Source of the DNA: Armatimonadota bacterium
Lineage (GTDB): Bacteria; Armatimonadota; Fervidibacteria; Fervidibacterales; Thermosaccharophagaceae
DNA: 34,635 nt
Reading direction: 5' to 3'
Assembly (NCBI GenBank): GCA_025062195.1
Contig: JANXAS010000033.1
Span: 1-34,635, forward strand
In this document: in pieces, positions 16,089-23,247 of the stretch
Layout of the letters: every line of letters starts with the position of its first letter
Position numbering within the stretch: the first letter of the stretch is position 1
Translations under genes and position numbers: made by a program
Notes under the pieces: model-generated
Told to the model about the DNA's origin: nothing
What the model saw: only the letters and a program-made list of their open reading frames with translations
Database searches by the model: none

Positions 16089-16958
16089 ATGATAAGTGAA
16101 CGCCAAGGGTTCAAATGGCAGCTCTGCGTATCATGGATGTGCATCTTGCTTGTTTCGGCAGCGCCTAAAATGCTTTACGCCGAGGTCCTCAGACTCAAGT
16201 ATCAGCCGGGAGAGACGCTCAAGTATGCCATCAAAGCAAGCGGTATAACTCAAATGCAGACTGGCGGGCTTACGCCGGAAATTAAAATGCCGATGCAAAT
16301 GGACTTCACAGCGACACAGCGAGTTTTGAAGGTTGATGAGGCTGGTAACTATGTTGTGCGAATGAATGTCGTCGGGCAAATGCAAGTGACGACACCTCAG
16401 GGGACCACCGAGACAGTAAGATTACCGGAAAGTGAGGTTGAAACAGTCGTGACTCCAACTGGTAAAACGCTCAGCTATAAAGTGCTTAAGCCGGAAAAGC
16501 TACCCATAGCCACACCCGGAGGGAAGCTACCGATTGATGTGAGTGCATTTGCAAGTGCTGCTGTCGGCTTCCCTGAGGGCGAAGTAAATGTTGGCGACAC
16601 ATGGGAATACAAAACAGATGTGAAAGTGAGTGAGGAGAAGAGCATCACCCTGAGTGGCACAGGCAAGTTTATCGGTTACGAGGAAAAGGGCAAATTCAAA
16701 TGCGCTGTAATTGAGCTTGAGCAATCAAGTCCGAGCATGACCGCTTTGATGCTTTCACAGATGGGTCTTGAAGGTTCAAGCGGTATGGCAAAGCTCAAGA
16801 TAAAGATTTGGTTCTCGGTTGAGCTTGGGCGCATCATATACCAAGAGGGTCGGTATGATGATGTGATGACAATGCCGCTTGAGTTACCCGGCGGTGAGAT
16901 CAAATTGACTTCGGCAACGGCTGTTAACTTTGTCATCGGACTTGTTGAGCAAAGGTGA
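16089..16958 (+). CDS. Secreted protein related to the Met/Gly-rich protein upstream
   Basis: The protein has 289 residues from the ATG at 16089, preceded by a GGGGGG stretch that overlaps the end of the hydrolase gene. A signal peptide (QLCVSWMCILLVSAAPKMLYA, cleavage near LYA-E) predicts export. The mature part begins LRLKYQPGETLKYAIKASG. It later contains FPEGEVNVGDTWEYKTDV, parallel to the LSFKFRPGEVWFYTVKAGS and FPLRVGNSWEAPI stretches of the 12558-14309 protein, so the two are probably distant paralogues. The fold is predicted to be all beta; the function is unknown. It is the last gene of the UPF0173 / alpha/beta hydrolase operon. Confidence 0.75.
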   Translation: MISERQGFKWQLCVSWMCILLVSAAPKMLYAEVLRLKYQPGETLKYAIKASGITQMQTGGLTPEIKMPMQMDFTATQRVLKVDEAGNYVVRMNVVGQMQVTTPQGTTETVRLPESEVETVVTPTGKTLSYKVLKPEKLPIATPGGKLPIDVSAFASAAVGFPEGEVNVGDTWEYKTDVKVSEEKSITLSGTGKFIGYEEKGKFKCAVIELEQSSPSMTALMLSQMGLEGSSGMAKLKIKIWFSVELGRIIYQEGRYDDVMTMPLELPGGEIKLTSATAVNFVIGLVEQR

Positions 16959-17080
16959 AGTGCTTGCACATCAAACGGAACTCATTTTTGATGGCATTTC
17001 ACTTTTGCGCCTCACCGCAAACTTGTGAGCGCTATTTGAGGTTTGCCCGCTACCAAAACTTTGTCGCCCTTCACTCAAAA

Positions 17081-17124
17081 GTTTGTTGGTTCGCAGCAGG
17101 GCACGGAGCAAAGCGTAGTGCCGT
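17081..17124 (+). repeat. Dispersed palindromic element, family 2
   Basis: It reads GTTTGTTGGTTCGCAGCAGG then GCACGGAGCAAAGCGTAGTGCC. This closely parallels the reverse complement of 30537-30576 (TTTGTTCGTAGCAAGGCACG then AAGCGGAGTGCCGT). The GGCAC/GTGCC arms can pair. Confidence 0.6.
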
Positions 17125-17189
17125 CAAAGTGAGTGTGAAGCGCAAAGCACAAGTAAAATAGTAACATTTCACATTGCACCAACTTAACG

Positions 17190-17225
17190 CTGCTTCGCTT
17201 GGTGGCTAACTGCGAACTTAACCAA
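17190..17225 (-). repeat. Dispersed palindromic element, family 2, degenerate inverted copy
   Basis: CTGCTTCGCTTGGTGGC then TAACTGCGAAC resembles the minus-orientation family consensus. A following stretch (AGCTTCGCAGTGAAG) may be part of the same composite. Confidence 0.35.
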
Positions 17226-17320
17226 CAAAGCTTCGCAGTGAAGAGCGAACTTCGCTTTGGGTCGTAAAGTTTCTTCCCGTCGCAAATCGCTGCAGGAAGG
17301 ACAGGGAGCAGGATGAGGAA

Positions 17321-17956
17321 ATGATCGTCGCAATCATTCTCGCAGCCGGGCGCTCCGAACGAATGGACAGTTGCAAACTCCTTCTCCCATTCGGTGAGTC
17401 AACCATCCTTGAAAGCGTGGTGAGGAACGCTGTTTCGTCGCTCGCCGAAAGCGTTATCGTCGTAATCAATCCGGAGCTGCCAAGAGCCTTCCTTCAACGG
17501 CTCCAAGATATAGGGGCAACTGTGGTTGTGAATGAAATGCAACAATCGCAGATGATTGATTCGCTTCGTGTGGGCTTGATTGAGGCAAGGGAAAGATTCG
17601 GCAAAATTGAAGCCTTCATAGTTATGCTTGCAGACCAACCCGCTGTGGAACATGAAATCGTTGATATGCTCATATCGGCACATAAGCAAACTGGCGCTGG
17701 GATTATCATACCGACATTTTCAGGCAAGCGAGGTCACCCTGTGCTTTTAAGCGGGAGATATGTTGACAAGCTCATCTCATACCGTGGCGAGCAAGGTTTG
17801 CGCTCGTTCATTAGAGAACACTCAAGCGATGTGCTTGAATTGCCCGTCCAAACAAGTGCGGTGCTGCGCGATATAGACACTCGGGAGGATTATGAGCGCG
17901 AGTTGCGCATCCTCATGAAGCGCCATCGTATACACTGCAACAGTGAGCATGATTGA
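17321..17956 (+). CDS. MocA-like molybdenum cofactor cytidylyltransferase family protein
   Basis: The protein has 211 residues. The nucleotide-binding N-terminus VAIILAAGRSERMDSCKLLLPFGE matches the LAAGxSxRMGxxKLLLP signature of MobA-like NTP transferases, with Asp replacing the usual Gly after the Met. VMLADQPAVEHEIVDML carries the metal-binding Asp. GKRGHPVLLSGRY and the closing VLRDIDTREDYER are typical of the MocA/YgfJ branch. MocA adds CMP to molybdopterin for xanthine-dehydrogenase-type enzymes. No molybdoenzyme gene lies in the window, so the substrate remains open; other nucleotidyl acceptors are possible. Confidence 0.82.
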   Translation: MIVAIILAAGRSERMDSCKLLLPFGESTILESVVRNAVSSLAESVIVVINPELPRAFLQRLQDIGATVVVNEMQQSQMIDSLRVGLIEARERFGKIEAFIVMLADQPAVEHEIVDMLISAHKQTGAGIIIPTFSGKRGHPVLLSGRYVDKLISYRGEQGLRSFIREHSSDVLELPVQTSAVLRDIDTREDYERELRILMKRHRIHCNSEHD

Positions 17957-18167
17957 AGCAGCTCAACCAAACACTGAGAGTTGCAAAGTCAATCGCAGTG
18001 TGACTCACCTCTTGAAGCTCTGTCTAAAGTGGTAGATGCAGCTTTGATTGCGTCATATTGCATCCAGCGCATGTGCCAAATTTTAAATTTCAAAATGCGC
18101 GATGAAACTGTTTCACCGGTGTGGTTGTGCTTAAAGTTCTCTCAGTCGTGCATAAGGGGGTGGAGAG

Positions 18168-19529
18168 ATGGTTGGGAGGTTGATTGTGAGCATATCCGGA
18201 GTGCGCGGCATAGTTGGTAAGACGCTCACCTCGGATGTTGCACTGAGATGGGCGCTGGCTTACGGGACAATGCTTAAGTCCGAAAAGGAAAATGTAACTA
18301 TTGCCGTAGGCATGGATACACGCCCATCGGGGAAAATGTTCAAATGCGCCACCATTGCAGGTGTTCTGTCAACAGGATGCAATGTCGTTGACCTCGGTAT
18401 CGTTCCAACGCCCACGCTGCAGCTTTATATCCGTGAACATACTGATGGAGGCATCGGGATAACAGCATCTCACAATCCCGAGGAGTGGAATGCGTTCAAG
18501 TTTTTCAGAGCAAACGGAATGTATGTTGACCGAGATCGCATCAATGTGCTCAAGGAGCTTGTTGAATCTGCTTCGTTCATACAAGCTTGCTGGGACGATG
18601 TTGGAATGTATTGGACAGATGAGGCAACAACGATGCATGTTGAGAGAATCGCAAGCCTTATTGATGTCAATGAAATACGCAGGCGCAGGTTTAAAGTGGC
18701 GATTGATTGCGTCAATAGCGCAGCTTCAACTGTTGCTATACCGCTGCTTGAGCGCCTCGGATGTGACATTGTGCCTTTAAACTGTAGCCTCAACGGAAAG
18801 TTCACTCGTCCACCTGAGCCAACTCCGGAAAGCCTACAAGAACTCGCAATTGTCGTCCGTAACAGCGGTGCCGATGTTGGCTTCGGATTTGATGCTGATG
18901 CCGACAGAGTCGTCATTGTAGCCGACGGAGGCATACCGTTGAGTGAAGAGATGACACTATGCGTGGCGACCGAACATGTCCTGAGCATGCGCAGCGGAAT
19001 CGTCGTAACGAATATCTCAACGAGCATGGCGATTGAAGACATAGCGAAGGCTTACGGTTGCGAGGTCATACGCACACCCGTTGGGGATTTGAATGTAAGC
19101 GCTAAGCTGATGGAAGTTGGTGGCGTAATTGGTGGCGAAGGTAATGGAGGCATCATCTACCCACCACTGCAGTATGCAAGAGATGGACTGTGTGGGATGG
19201 CGCTAATACTTGAGTTTATGGCTAAGAGGAATGAGGCACTTAGCCAGCTCATAACTAAATTTCCGCAGTATTGTATGATCAAGCGCAAGCTTGAAGGCAC
19301 ACATGTTGGAGGGGTTGGCGAAATTAAAAGACGCATAGAGTGCTTAATCCAAACTGCCGATCAAGTTATTGATGCTGACGGCATCAAGTTGATTTGGCAC
19401 GCCCCAAAGCGTTGGCTGCACCTGAGGCAATCTGGGACCGAGAATGTGATACGCATTATAGCCGAAGCCGAAGATAAACACTCAGCAAAGGAGTTGTGTG
19501 ATACTGCTGAGAGGCTACTCATTGCATAA
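18168..19529 (+). CDS. glmM: Phosphoglucosamine mutase / phosphohexomutase
   Basis: The protein has 453 residues; GGGGGTGGAGAG immediately precedes the ATG. The four alpha-D-phosphohexomutase domains are evident: the phosphoserine loop TASHNP (Ser101), the metal loop GFDADADRV (240-248; Asp242, 244 and 246, with Ala where most members have Gly), the sugar-recognition loop GEGNGG (323-328) and the phosphate-binding loop RQSGTEN (420-426). The GEGNGG variant is found in GlmM-like enzymes of archaea and some deep-branching bacteria and suggests glucosamine phosphate. Phosphomannomutase or phosphoglucomutase activity is possible. GlmM makes glucosamine-1-phosphate for cell-wall UDP-GlcNAc. Confidence 0.88.
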   Translation: MVGRLIVSISGVRGIVGKTLTSDVALRWALAYGTMLKSEKENVTIAVGMDTRPSGKMFKCATIAGVLSTGCNVVDLGIVPTPTLQLYIREHTDGGIGITASHNPEEWNAFKFFRANGMYVDRDRINVLKELVESASFIQACWDDVGMYWTDEATTMHVERIASLIDVNEIRRRRFKVAIDCVNSAASTVAIPLLERLGCDIVPLNCSLNGKFTRPPEPTPESLQELAIVVRNSGADVGFGFDADADRVVIVADGGIPLSEEMTLCVATEHVLSMRSGIVVTNISTSMAIEDIAKAYGCEVIRTPVGDLNVSAKLMEVGGVIGGEGNGGIIYPPLQYARDGLCGMALILEFMAKRNEALSQLITKFPQYCMIKRKLEGTHVGGVGEIKRRIECLIQTADQVIDADGIKLIWHAPKRWLHLRQSGTENVIRIIAEAEDKHSAKELCDTAERLLIA

Positions 19530-19572
19530 AATTGTTAATGTTCTCATCCGAGACAATGATTCGGGGGCAGAT

Positions 19573-19600
19573 TTTACATTTGCAATAAACGCGTTATATT
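19573..19600 (+). promoter_or_regulatory. Probable sigma-70-type promoter of the pseudopilin gene
   Basis: TTTACA (19573-19578) and TATATT (19595-19600) are separated by 16 bases, each matching five of six consensus positions. Transcription would start near 19607, about 50 bases before the start codon, leaving room for the GGAGGG binding site near 19645. Confidence 0.55.
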
Positions 19601-19658
19601 GGCGCTCCCGAAGCGGCGTCCAACCTTATCAAAATCCGTGCACGGAGGGTGATGCAAA

Positions 19659-20399
19659 ATGGAACGGCGAAAAGGTGTTGTGATGCACTGGCTGTCTTCG
19701 CTAAGAGGTTGCGATCGCGGCTTTACACTGATTGAGCTTTTGGTCGTGATCGCGATCATAGCAATTCTGGCGGCGATACTGTTTCCGGTGTTCGCGAAGG
19801 CTCGTGAGTCGGCGAGAAAAGCTGCATGCGCGAACAACTTGAAGCAACTCGCCTCAGCGATGATACAGTATGTTCAGGACTACGATGAGCGTTTTCCGGG
19901 ACGAGAAGTTGGTGGTCTTCACTGGCGCACGCTGATACTACCTTACATCAAGAATGTGCAAGTCTTTAAGTGCCCATCAAACCCAGCTACCAACACAGAC
20001 CCCCAAGGTATATCCACCAACTATGCCATTAACAACGCTGGCAACCAGTTTCCATCTGGTGGCTCACGACCAATATCTGACTTCACAGATCCTGCAAGAG
20101 TCATCCTCTTTTGCGAGTTGAGGAATCAGGGTTGGAACGACTATGCATCAAACTGGTGGACAAGTGTTCCAGGTAACTGGGTTAACGGATACGCCGGACA
20201 TAACTCCACATGGAACTTGGCGTTCATTGACGGGCATGTTAAGTCACTGCGCCCAACTCAAACTGCCGACCCGATAAACATGTGGCCGGGTTGGACAAGC
20301 AACCCCAATATAGCCGTTTCAAACGGCTGGGGTGGGACAACTATTGGCTCGCCAACATTTAGGGATGCGATGAAGGCACTTGAAGACCAGTTCCCATAA
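19659..20399 (+). CDS. Type IV pseudopilin-like protein (DUF1559, H-x9-DG)
   Basis: The protein has 246 residues from the ATG at 19659 (GGAGGG about 9 bases upstream). The class III prepilin leader ends at Gly21, followed by FTLIE with the conserved Glu at mature position 5 and a hydrophobic helix ([19 protein letters not shown]). The next segment, [36 protein letters not shown], is characteristic of Armatimonadota paralogues, which usually occur in many copies per genome. The C-terminal half has the H-x9-DG motif ([16 protein letters not shown]). Such proteins are processed by prepilin peptidase and are thought to sit in the envelope or in secretion pseudopili; specific roles are unknown. 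The gene is monocistronic, with its own promoter and terminator. Confidence 0.93.
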   Translation: MERRKGVVMHWLSSLRGCDRGFTLIELLVVIAIIAILAAILFPVFAKARESARKAACANNLKQLASAMIQYVQDYDERFPGREVGGLHWRTLILPYIKNVQVFKCPSNPATNTDPQGISTNYAINNAGNQFPSGGSRPISDFTDPARVILFCELRNQGWNDYASNWWTSVPGNWVNGYAGHNSTWNLAFIDGHVKSLRPTQTADPINMWPGWTSNPNIAVSNGWGGTTIGSPTFRDAMKALEDQFP

Positions 20400-20430
20400 T
20401 CGGTCAAGCTAAGCTCGCCTTGGCAATTTT

Positions 20431-20466
20431 GCGGGATAGCTAAGGAGCTATCCCCGCAGTTTTTGT
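20431..20466 (+). terminator. Intrinsic terminator after the pseudopilin gene
   Basis: GCGGGATAGCT pairs with AGCTATCCCCGC (one bulged C) around an AAGG loop. AGTTTTTG follows directly. It is the clearest rho-independent terminator in the window and lies 31 bases after the stop codon. Confidence 0.9.
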
Positions 20467-20482
20467 GTGTGAGTGAACCACG

Positions 20483-21589
20483 ATGTCATTCTGCCAGATG
20501 ACGCTCAATGTTTTCGCTTGTCAACCTATCTCACATGTCCTCTTTCAACCACGCATTGAACCTTGGTATGACTGGCACAAGCGTTTTGGCAAACTACCAA
20601 AGCGATATGAAAAAGCAAGCCTGCTTGAGGTCTTTGATGACCTCAAAGTTTCAATGCGCTATGTTCACTACTACACTGGTCAACCTGATCCCGTCGTCGT
20701 CAGTTACAGTGAAAGAGTTAAAATACATCGCCAGTTTAGCGCTTCTGAAGGCACTGTCATCTACGAAACACCTTATGGCGAACTCGTTGAGTGCCACAAA
20801 CTCACAGTTGACGGAAGTTGGCGTAAGGTTGAGTTCCCCGTCAAGTCAGTTGATGACCTGCGCAAGTTGCGCTGGCTCTATGCTAACATGACCTATTCGT
20901 TCTCAGTTGAAAACTTCATGCAAGGCAGTAACTTCATGGGAGAACGAGGCGAACCTCAATTTTGGGTCCCAAAAAGCCCATATCAGGCACTCGCTCAAAT
21001 TTGGATGCGACTTGAAAACCTGATTTACGCCCTCGCTGATTATCCCGACGAAGTTGAAGCGACGATGAAAGCCATTGACGATTCCTACGACCGACTTTAC
21101 GAGGAAATAGTCAACAGCGGTGTGGTGAAAATTGTCAACTTCGGTGAAAACATCCACGACCAACTCCTTTCGCCCAAATATTTTGAGCGATACCTTGTCC
21201 CGTTTTACGAGAAACGCTCCAACCAACTTCGCAAGCACGGCATATTCACTCACATCCACATTGACGGTTACTTCAAAACCTTGCTTCCGTATTTGAAGCA
21301 CTTGCCATTTGACGGCTACGAAGCGCTGACGCCTAAACCACAAGGCGATGTTGAACTTGAGGAAATCAAGGAGTATATCGGCGACAAGGTGCTAATTGAT
21401 GGCATACCTGCAATCATGTTCATCCCGCCTTTCACAAGAGATGAACTCATGGCAACAGTTGAGCGTATCGTGAAACTTTTCCACCCTCGCCTGATTCTCG
21501 GTGTCTCTGATGAAGTCCCGCAAGGTGGCGGAGAGGAAGCGATAGAAAGGGTTCGCATGGTTTCGGAGTGGTGTCGGAAATTTCCGTGA
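20483..21589 (+). CDS. Uroporphyrinogen decarboxylase (URO-D) superfamily protein
   Basis: The protein has 368 residues. The start at 20483 has only a weak binding site, and the ATG at 20498 is an alternative. The TIM-barrel sequence has URO-D/MtaA-like features: KIVNFGENIHDQLLSPKYFERYLVPFYEKRSNQLRKHG, a THIHIDGYFKTLLPYLKHLPFDGYEAL segment, and LILGVSDEVPQGGGEEAIERVRMVSEW near the end. Heme-biosynthetic URO-D is normally recognised by its N-terminal PxWxMRQAGR motif; here the corresponding region reads RIEPWYDWHKRFGKLP. It therefore more likely belongs to the corrinoid-dependent methyltransferase-like branch common in Armatimonadota and Planctomycetes. No corrinoid protein is nearby, so the substrate is unknown. 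Confidence 0.8.
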   Translation: MSFCQMTLNVFACQPISHVLFQPRIEPWYDWHKRFGKLPKRYEKASLLEVFDDLKVSMRYVHYYTGQPDPVVVSYSERVKIHRQFSASEGTVIYETPYGELVECHKLTVDGSWRKVEFPVKSVDDLRKLRWLYANMTYSFSVENFMQGSNFMGERGEPQFWVPKSPYQALAQIWMRLENLIYALADYPDEVEATMKAIDDSYDRLYEEIVNSGVVKIVNFGENIHDQLLSPKYFERYLVPFYEKRSNQLRKHGIFTHIHIDGYFKTLLPYLKHLPFDGYEALTPKPQGDVELEEIKEYIGDKVLIDGIPAIMFIPPFTRDELMATVERIVKLFHPRLILGVSDEVPQGGGEEAIERVRMVSEWCRKFP

Positions 21590-21597
21590 AAAATTAC

Positions 21598-22053
21598 GGC
21601 TCACCAGGAGGTTCACCCTCCCGAATTTGCCGTTGGGAGGGTGAGGCTCCTGCCGAACCCAGAAAAAATTTGTGGCTCATCAGGAGATTCGCCCTCCCAA
21701 ACAAATTTTGGCTCACCGGGAGGTTCGCCCTCCCCCAGATTGCCGTTGGGAGTGTGAGGCTTCTGCCGAACCGAACAAGAACCTAATTCGTGGCTCATCA
21801 GGAGATTCGCCCTCCCAAACAAATTTTGGCTCACCGGGAGGTTCGCCCTCCCCCAGATTGCCGTTGGGAGTGTGAGCTCCCGCCGAACCGAGAAAAAAAT
21901 TGCCGTTGAGATGGTGAGGCTCTTGCCGAACCCAACAAGAACCTAATTTATGGCTCACCAGGAGATTCGCCCTCCCAAAACCGTCGTTGGGAGGGTGAGG
22001 CTCCTGCCGAACCCAAAAAATTGCCGTTGGGAGGGTGAGGCTCCCGCCAAACC
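21598..22053 (+). repeat. REP array 1 (left of the RAYT gene)
   Basis: About twelve units of 24-26 bases in two forms. Type A reads GGGAGGGTGAGGCTCC then TGCCGAACC (near 21635, 21748, 21866, 21908, 21989 and 22029). Type B reads GGCTCACCAGGAGGTTCG then CCCTCCC (near 21598, 21674, 21710, 21792, 21828 and 21952). B is an imperfect reverse complement of A, so neighbouring A and B units can fold into hairpins of about 25 bp. A 36-base B-B spacing and an A-B block of about 118 bases are repeated in tandem (21674-21772 and 21792-21889). Most A units are preceded by TTGCCGTT. Confidence 0.9.
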
Positions 22054-22085
22054 GAGTAAGTCGTCTTCTGAACCGAAAATTGTTG

Positions 22086-22544
22086 TCACCACCATTCCAA
22101 CACGAAAATCTCGCCTTGAAACAGCCAGTCCTCTGGGTTCTTTACTAAACCATGCCGAACGGGATTGTGGCGAACATACTCCCACGCAGCATCATAGCTT
22201 TCGGAAGCACGCAAACGCCTATCCCAATAGTCTGGTTGCCAACGATGGCTTGGATTTTTGTAACGCTTAGTGAACAGCGACTTCCAAAATCGCACCCAAT
22301 TGTCCAGCAGAACATCCTCAGCGCTTGGAGCAGCAAATAAGTGAAGGTGATCCGGCATCAACACATACCGACCTACAAGCCATGCTGTTGCTTCCTCTGC
22401 CCATATCTGACGCAATAGCTGATGCACTGTCTCATTCGCTAACCAAGGTTCTCGGTTTTTAGTGCACACGGTCGCAAGGACAATTGTTGGACGATTCAGC
22501 GCGATGAAAACCCCGTGAGCAGGATGTTTGCGTTCCTTTTTCAA
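22086..22544 (-). CDS. REP-associated tyrosine transposase (RAYT, Y1_Tnp family)
   Basis: The protein has 152 residues from a TTG start with GGGAGGTGA 6 bases upstream. The HUH-type metal motif is in YVLMPDHLHLFAAP (HLH). The C-terminal half has the family pattern WQPDYWDRRLRASESYDAAWEYVRHNPVRHGLV, in which the Tyr of WEYVRHNP or the nearby DYWDR Tyr is the candidate nucleophile. RAYTs nick and rejoin single-stranded DNA at REP hairpins and are held responsible for REP dissemination. The gene lies between two dense REP arrays whose units share its flanks, as expected for a RAYT and its substrates. The length is normal and no frame damage is seen, so it may be active. Confidence 0.93.
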   Translation of the reverse strand: MKKERKHPAHGVFIALNRPTIVLATVCTKNREPWLANETVHQLLRQIWAEEATAWLVGRYVLMPDHLHLFAAPSAEDVLLDNWVRFWKSLFTKRYKNPSHRWQPDYWDRRLRASESYDAAWEYVRHNPVRHGLVKNPEDWLFQGEIFVLEWW

Positions 22545-22565
22545 CGCAAATCACCTCCCTCACTT

Positions 22566-22820
22566 GGGAGGGTGAGACTCCCGCCGAACCCAGAAAAAAA
22601 TTTGTGGCTCACCAGGAGGTTCGCCCTCCCCCAAATTGCTGTTGGGAGGGTGAGGCTCCTGCCGAACCTAATCTGTGGCTCATCAGGAGATTCGCCCTCC
22701 CAAAATTGCCGTTGGAAAAATTGCCGTTGGGAGGGTGAGGCTCCCGCCGAACCTAATAAGAACCTAATTTGTGACTCATCGGGAGATTCGCCCTCCCGAA
22801 CCCAGAGGTTTACCTTCCGA
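22566..22820 (+). repeat. REP array 2 (right of the RAYT gene)
   Basis: Alternating A and B units in the same orientation as array 1: A near 22566, 22643 and 22729; B near 22606, 22677 and 22772; and a decayed B-like stretch (CCCAGAGGTTTACCTTCCGACC) at 22800-22820. The A-B spacing of about 14-15 bases (AGAAAAAAATTTGT type) allows long hairpins. The array begins about 10 bases from the RAYT ribosome binding site. Confidence 0.88.
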
Positions 22821-22835
22821 CCGAAAATCGTTTTG

Positions 22836-23219
22836 TTATGGCACTGACAAGATTCCTCTCAACCCTTGCTCCAAATTGTTCGCCCAAACCTTCGCCAATT
22901 GTTCAACTGTCATCTGGTTTGCTTCGGCATCTGCCTTCGTGACTGTCACGAACTGAACGCCTGCAACGGAAATTGACTTTATTGACCCAAGTGAATGAAT
23001 TCGGACAGTTAACGGGGCACCATTTACGAACAATTTCGTGAAAACCTGAGATAACCGACCTTGCAGAACAATAGCCCTTCCTTCAGGCGAAAGTCCGCCA
23101 ACAGATACTCGGAATCGGAAGAAATACTCGCCACCGAAAGCGACATCACTTGGGGTTTGCTGTGCGATAGCGGGGACAACAAAGCCCAACGCCAGCACTA
23201 ACACAACCCACTTTCTCAT
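22836..23219 (-). CDS. Small secreted protein, last gene of the PIN/HerA operon
   Basis: The protein has 127 residues from the ATG at 23219 (MRKWVVL), with GGGAGGTG upstream; the frame could begin eight codons earlier. A clear signal peptide (MRKWVVLVLALGFVVPAIAQ, cleavage after AIA or AIAQ) precedes a short alpha/beta domain. The C-terminal part (SISVAGVQFVTVTKADAEANQMTVEQLAKVWANNLEQGL) recalls the periplasmic segment found in front of some cyanobacterial MscS-type channels, but that is weak. The function is unknown. Only 28 bases separate it from the HerA-like gene, so it is probably co-transcribed, an unusual partner for an ATPase and a toxin-antitoxin pair. Confidence 0.7.
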   Translation of the reverse strand: MRKWVVLVLALGFVVPAIAQQTPSDVAFGGEYFFRFRVSVGGLSPEGRAIVLQGRLSQVFTKLFVNGAPLTVRIHSLGSIKSISVAGVQFVTVTKADAEANQMTVEQLAKVWANNLEQGLRGILSVP

Positions 23220-23247
23220 CTCTGTTTGCACCTCCCTTGACACTTGT

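Larger units (their letters stand above)
16959..17320. other. Intergenic region carrying family 2 repeats
   Basis: No gene is supported. A good family 2 copy is at 17081-17124 and a degenerate inverted copy near 17190-17225. The ribosome binding site of the next gene (AGGATGAGGAA) lies at the right end. Confidence 0.5.

Noticed and set aside
18470-19042. 190-codon antisense frame inside the phosphohexomutase gene
   Set aside because: It is a shadow of a strongly conserved gene on the other strand, very rich in Ser and Thr, with no start signal.
21568-22847. Several open frames translating to repeated EGEAPAEP and SSGDSPSQ motifs
   Set aside because: They are read-through of REP units on either strand. 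They overlap each other in several frames, lack binding sites and contain nothing but repeat sequence.
22836-23219. Assignment of the small secreted protein as an MscS channel fragment
   Set aside because: Only a short segment near the C-terminus recalls that context. There are no channel helices beyond the signal peptide.
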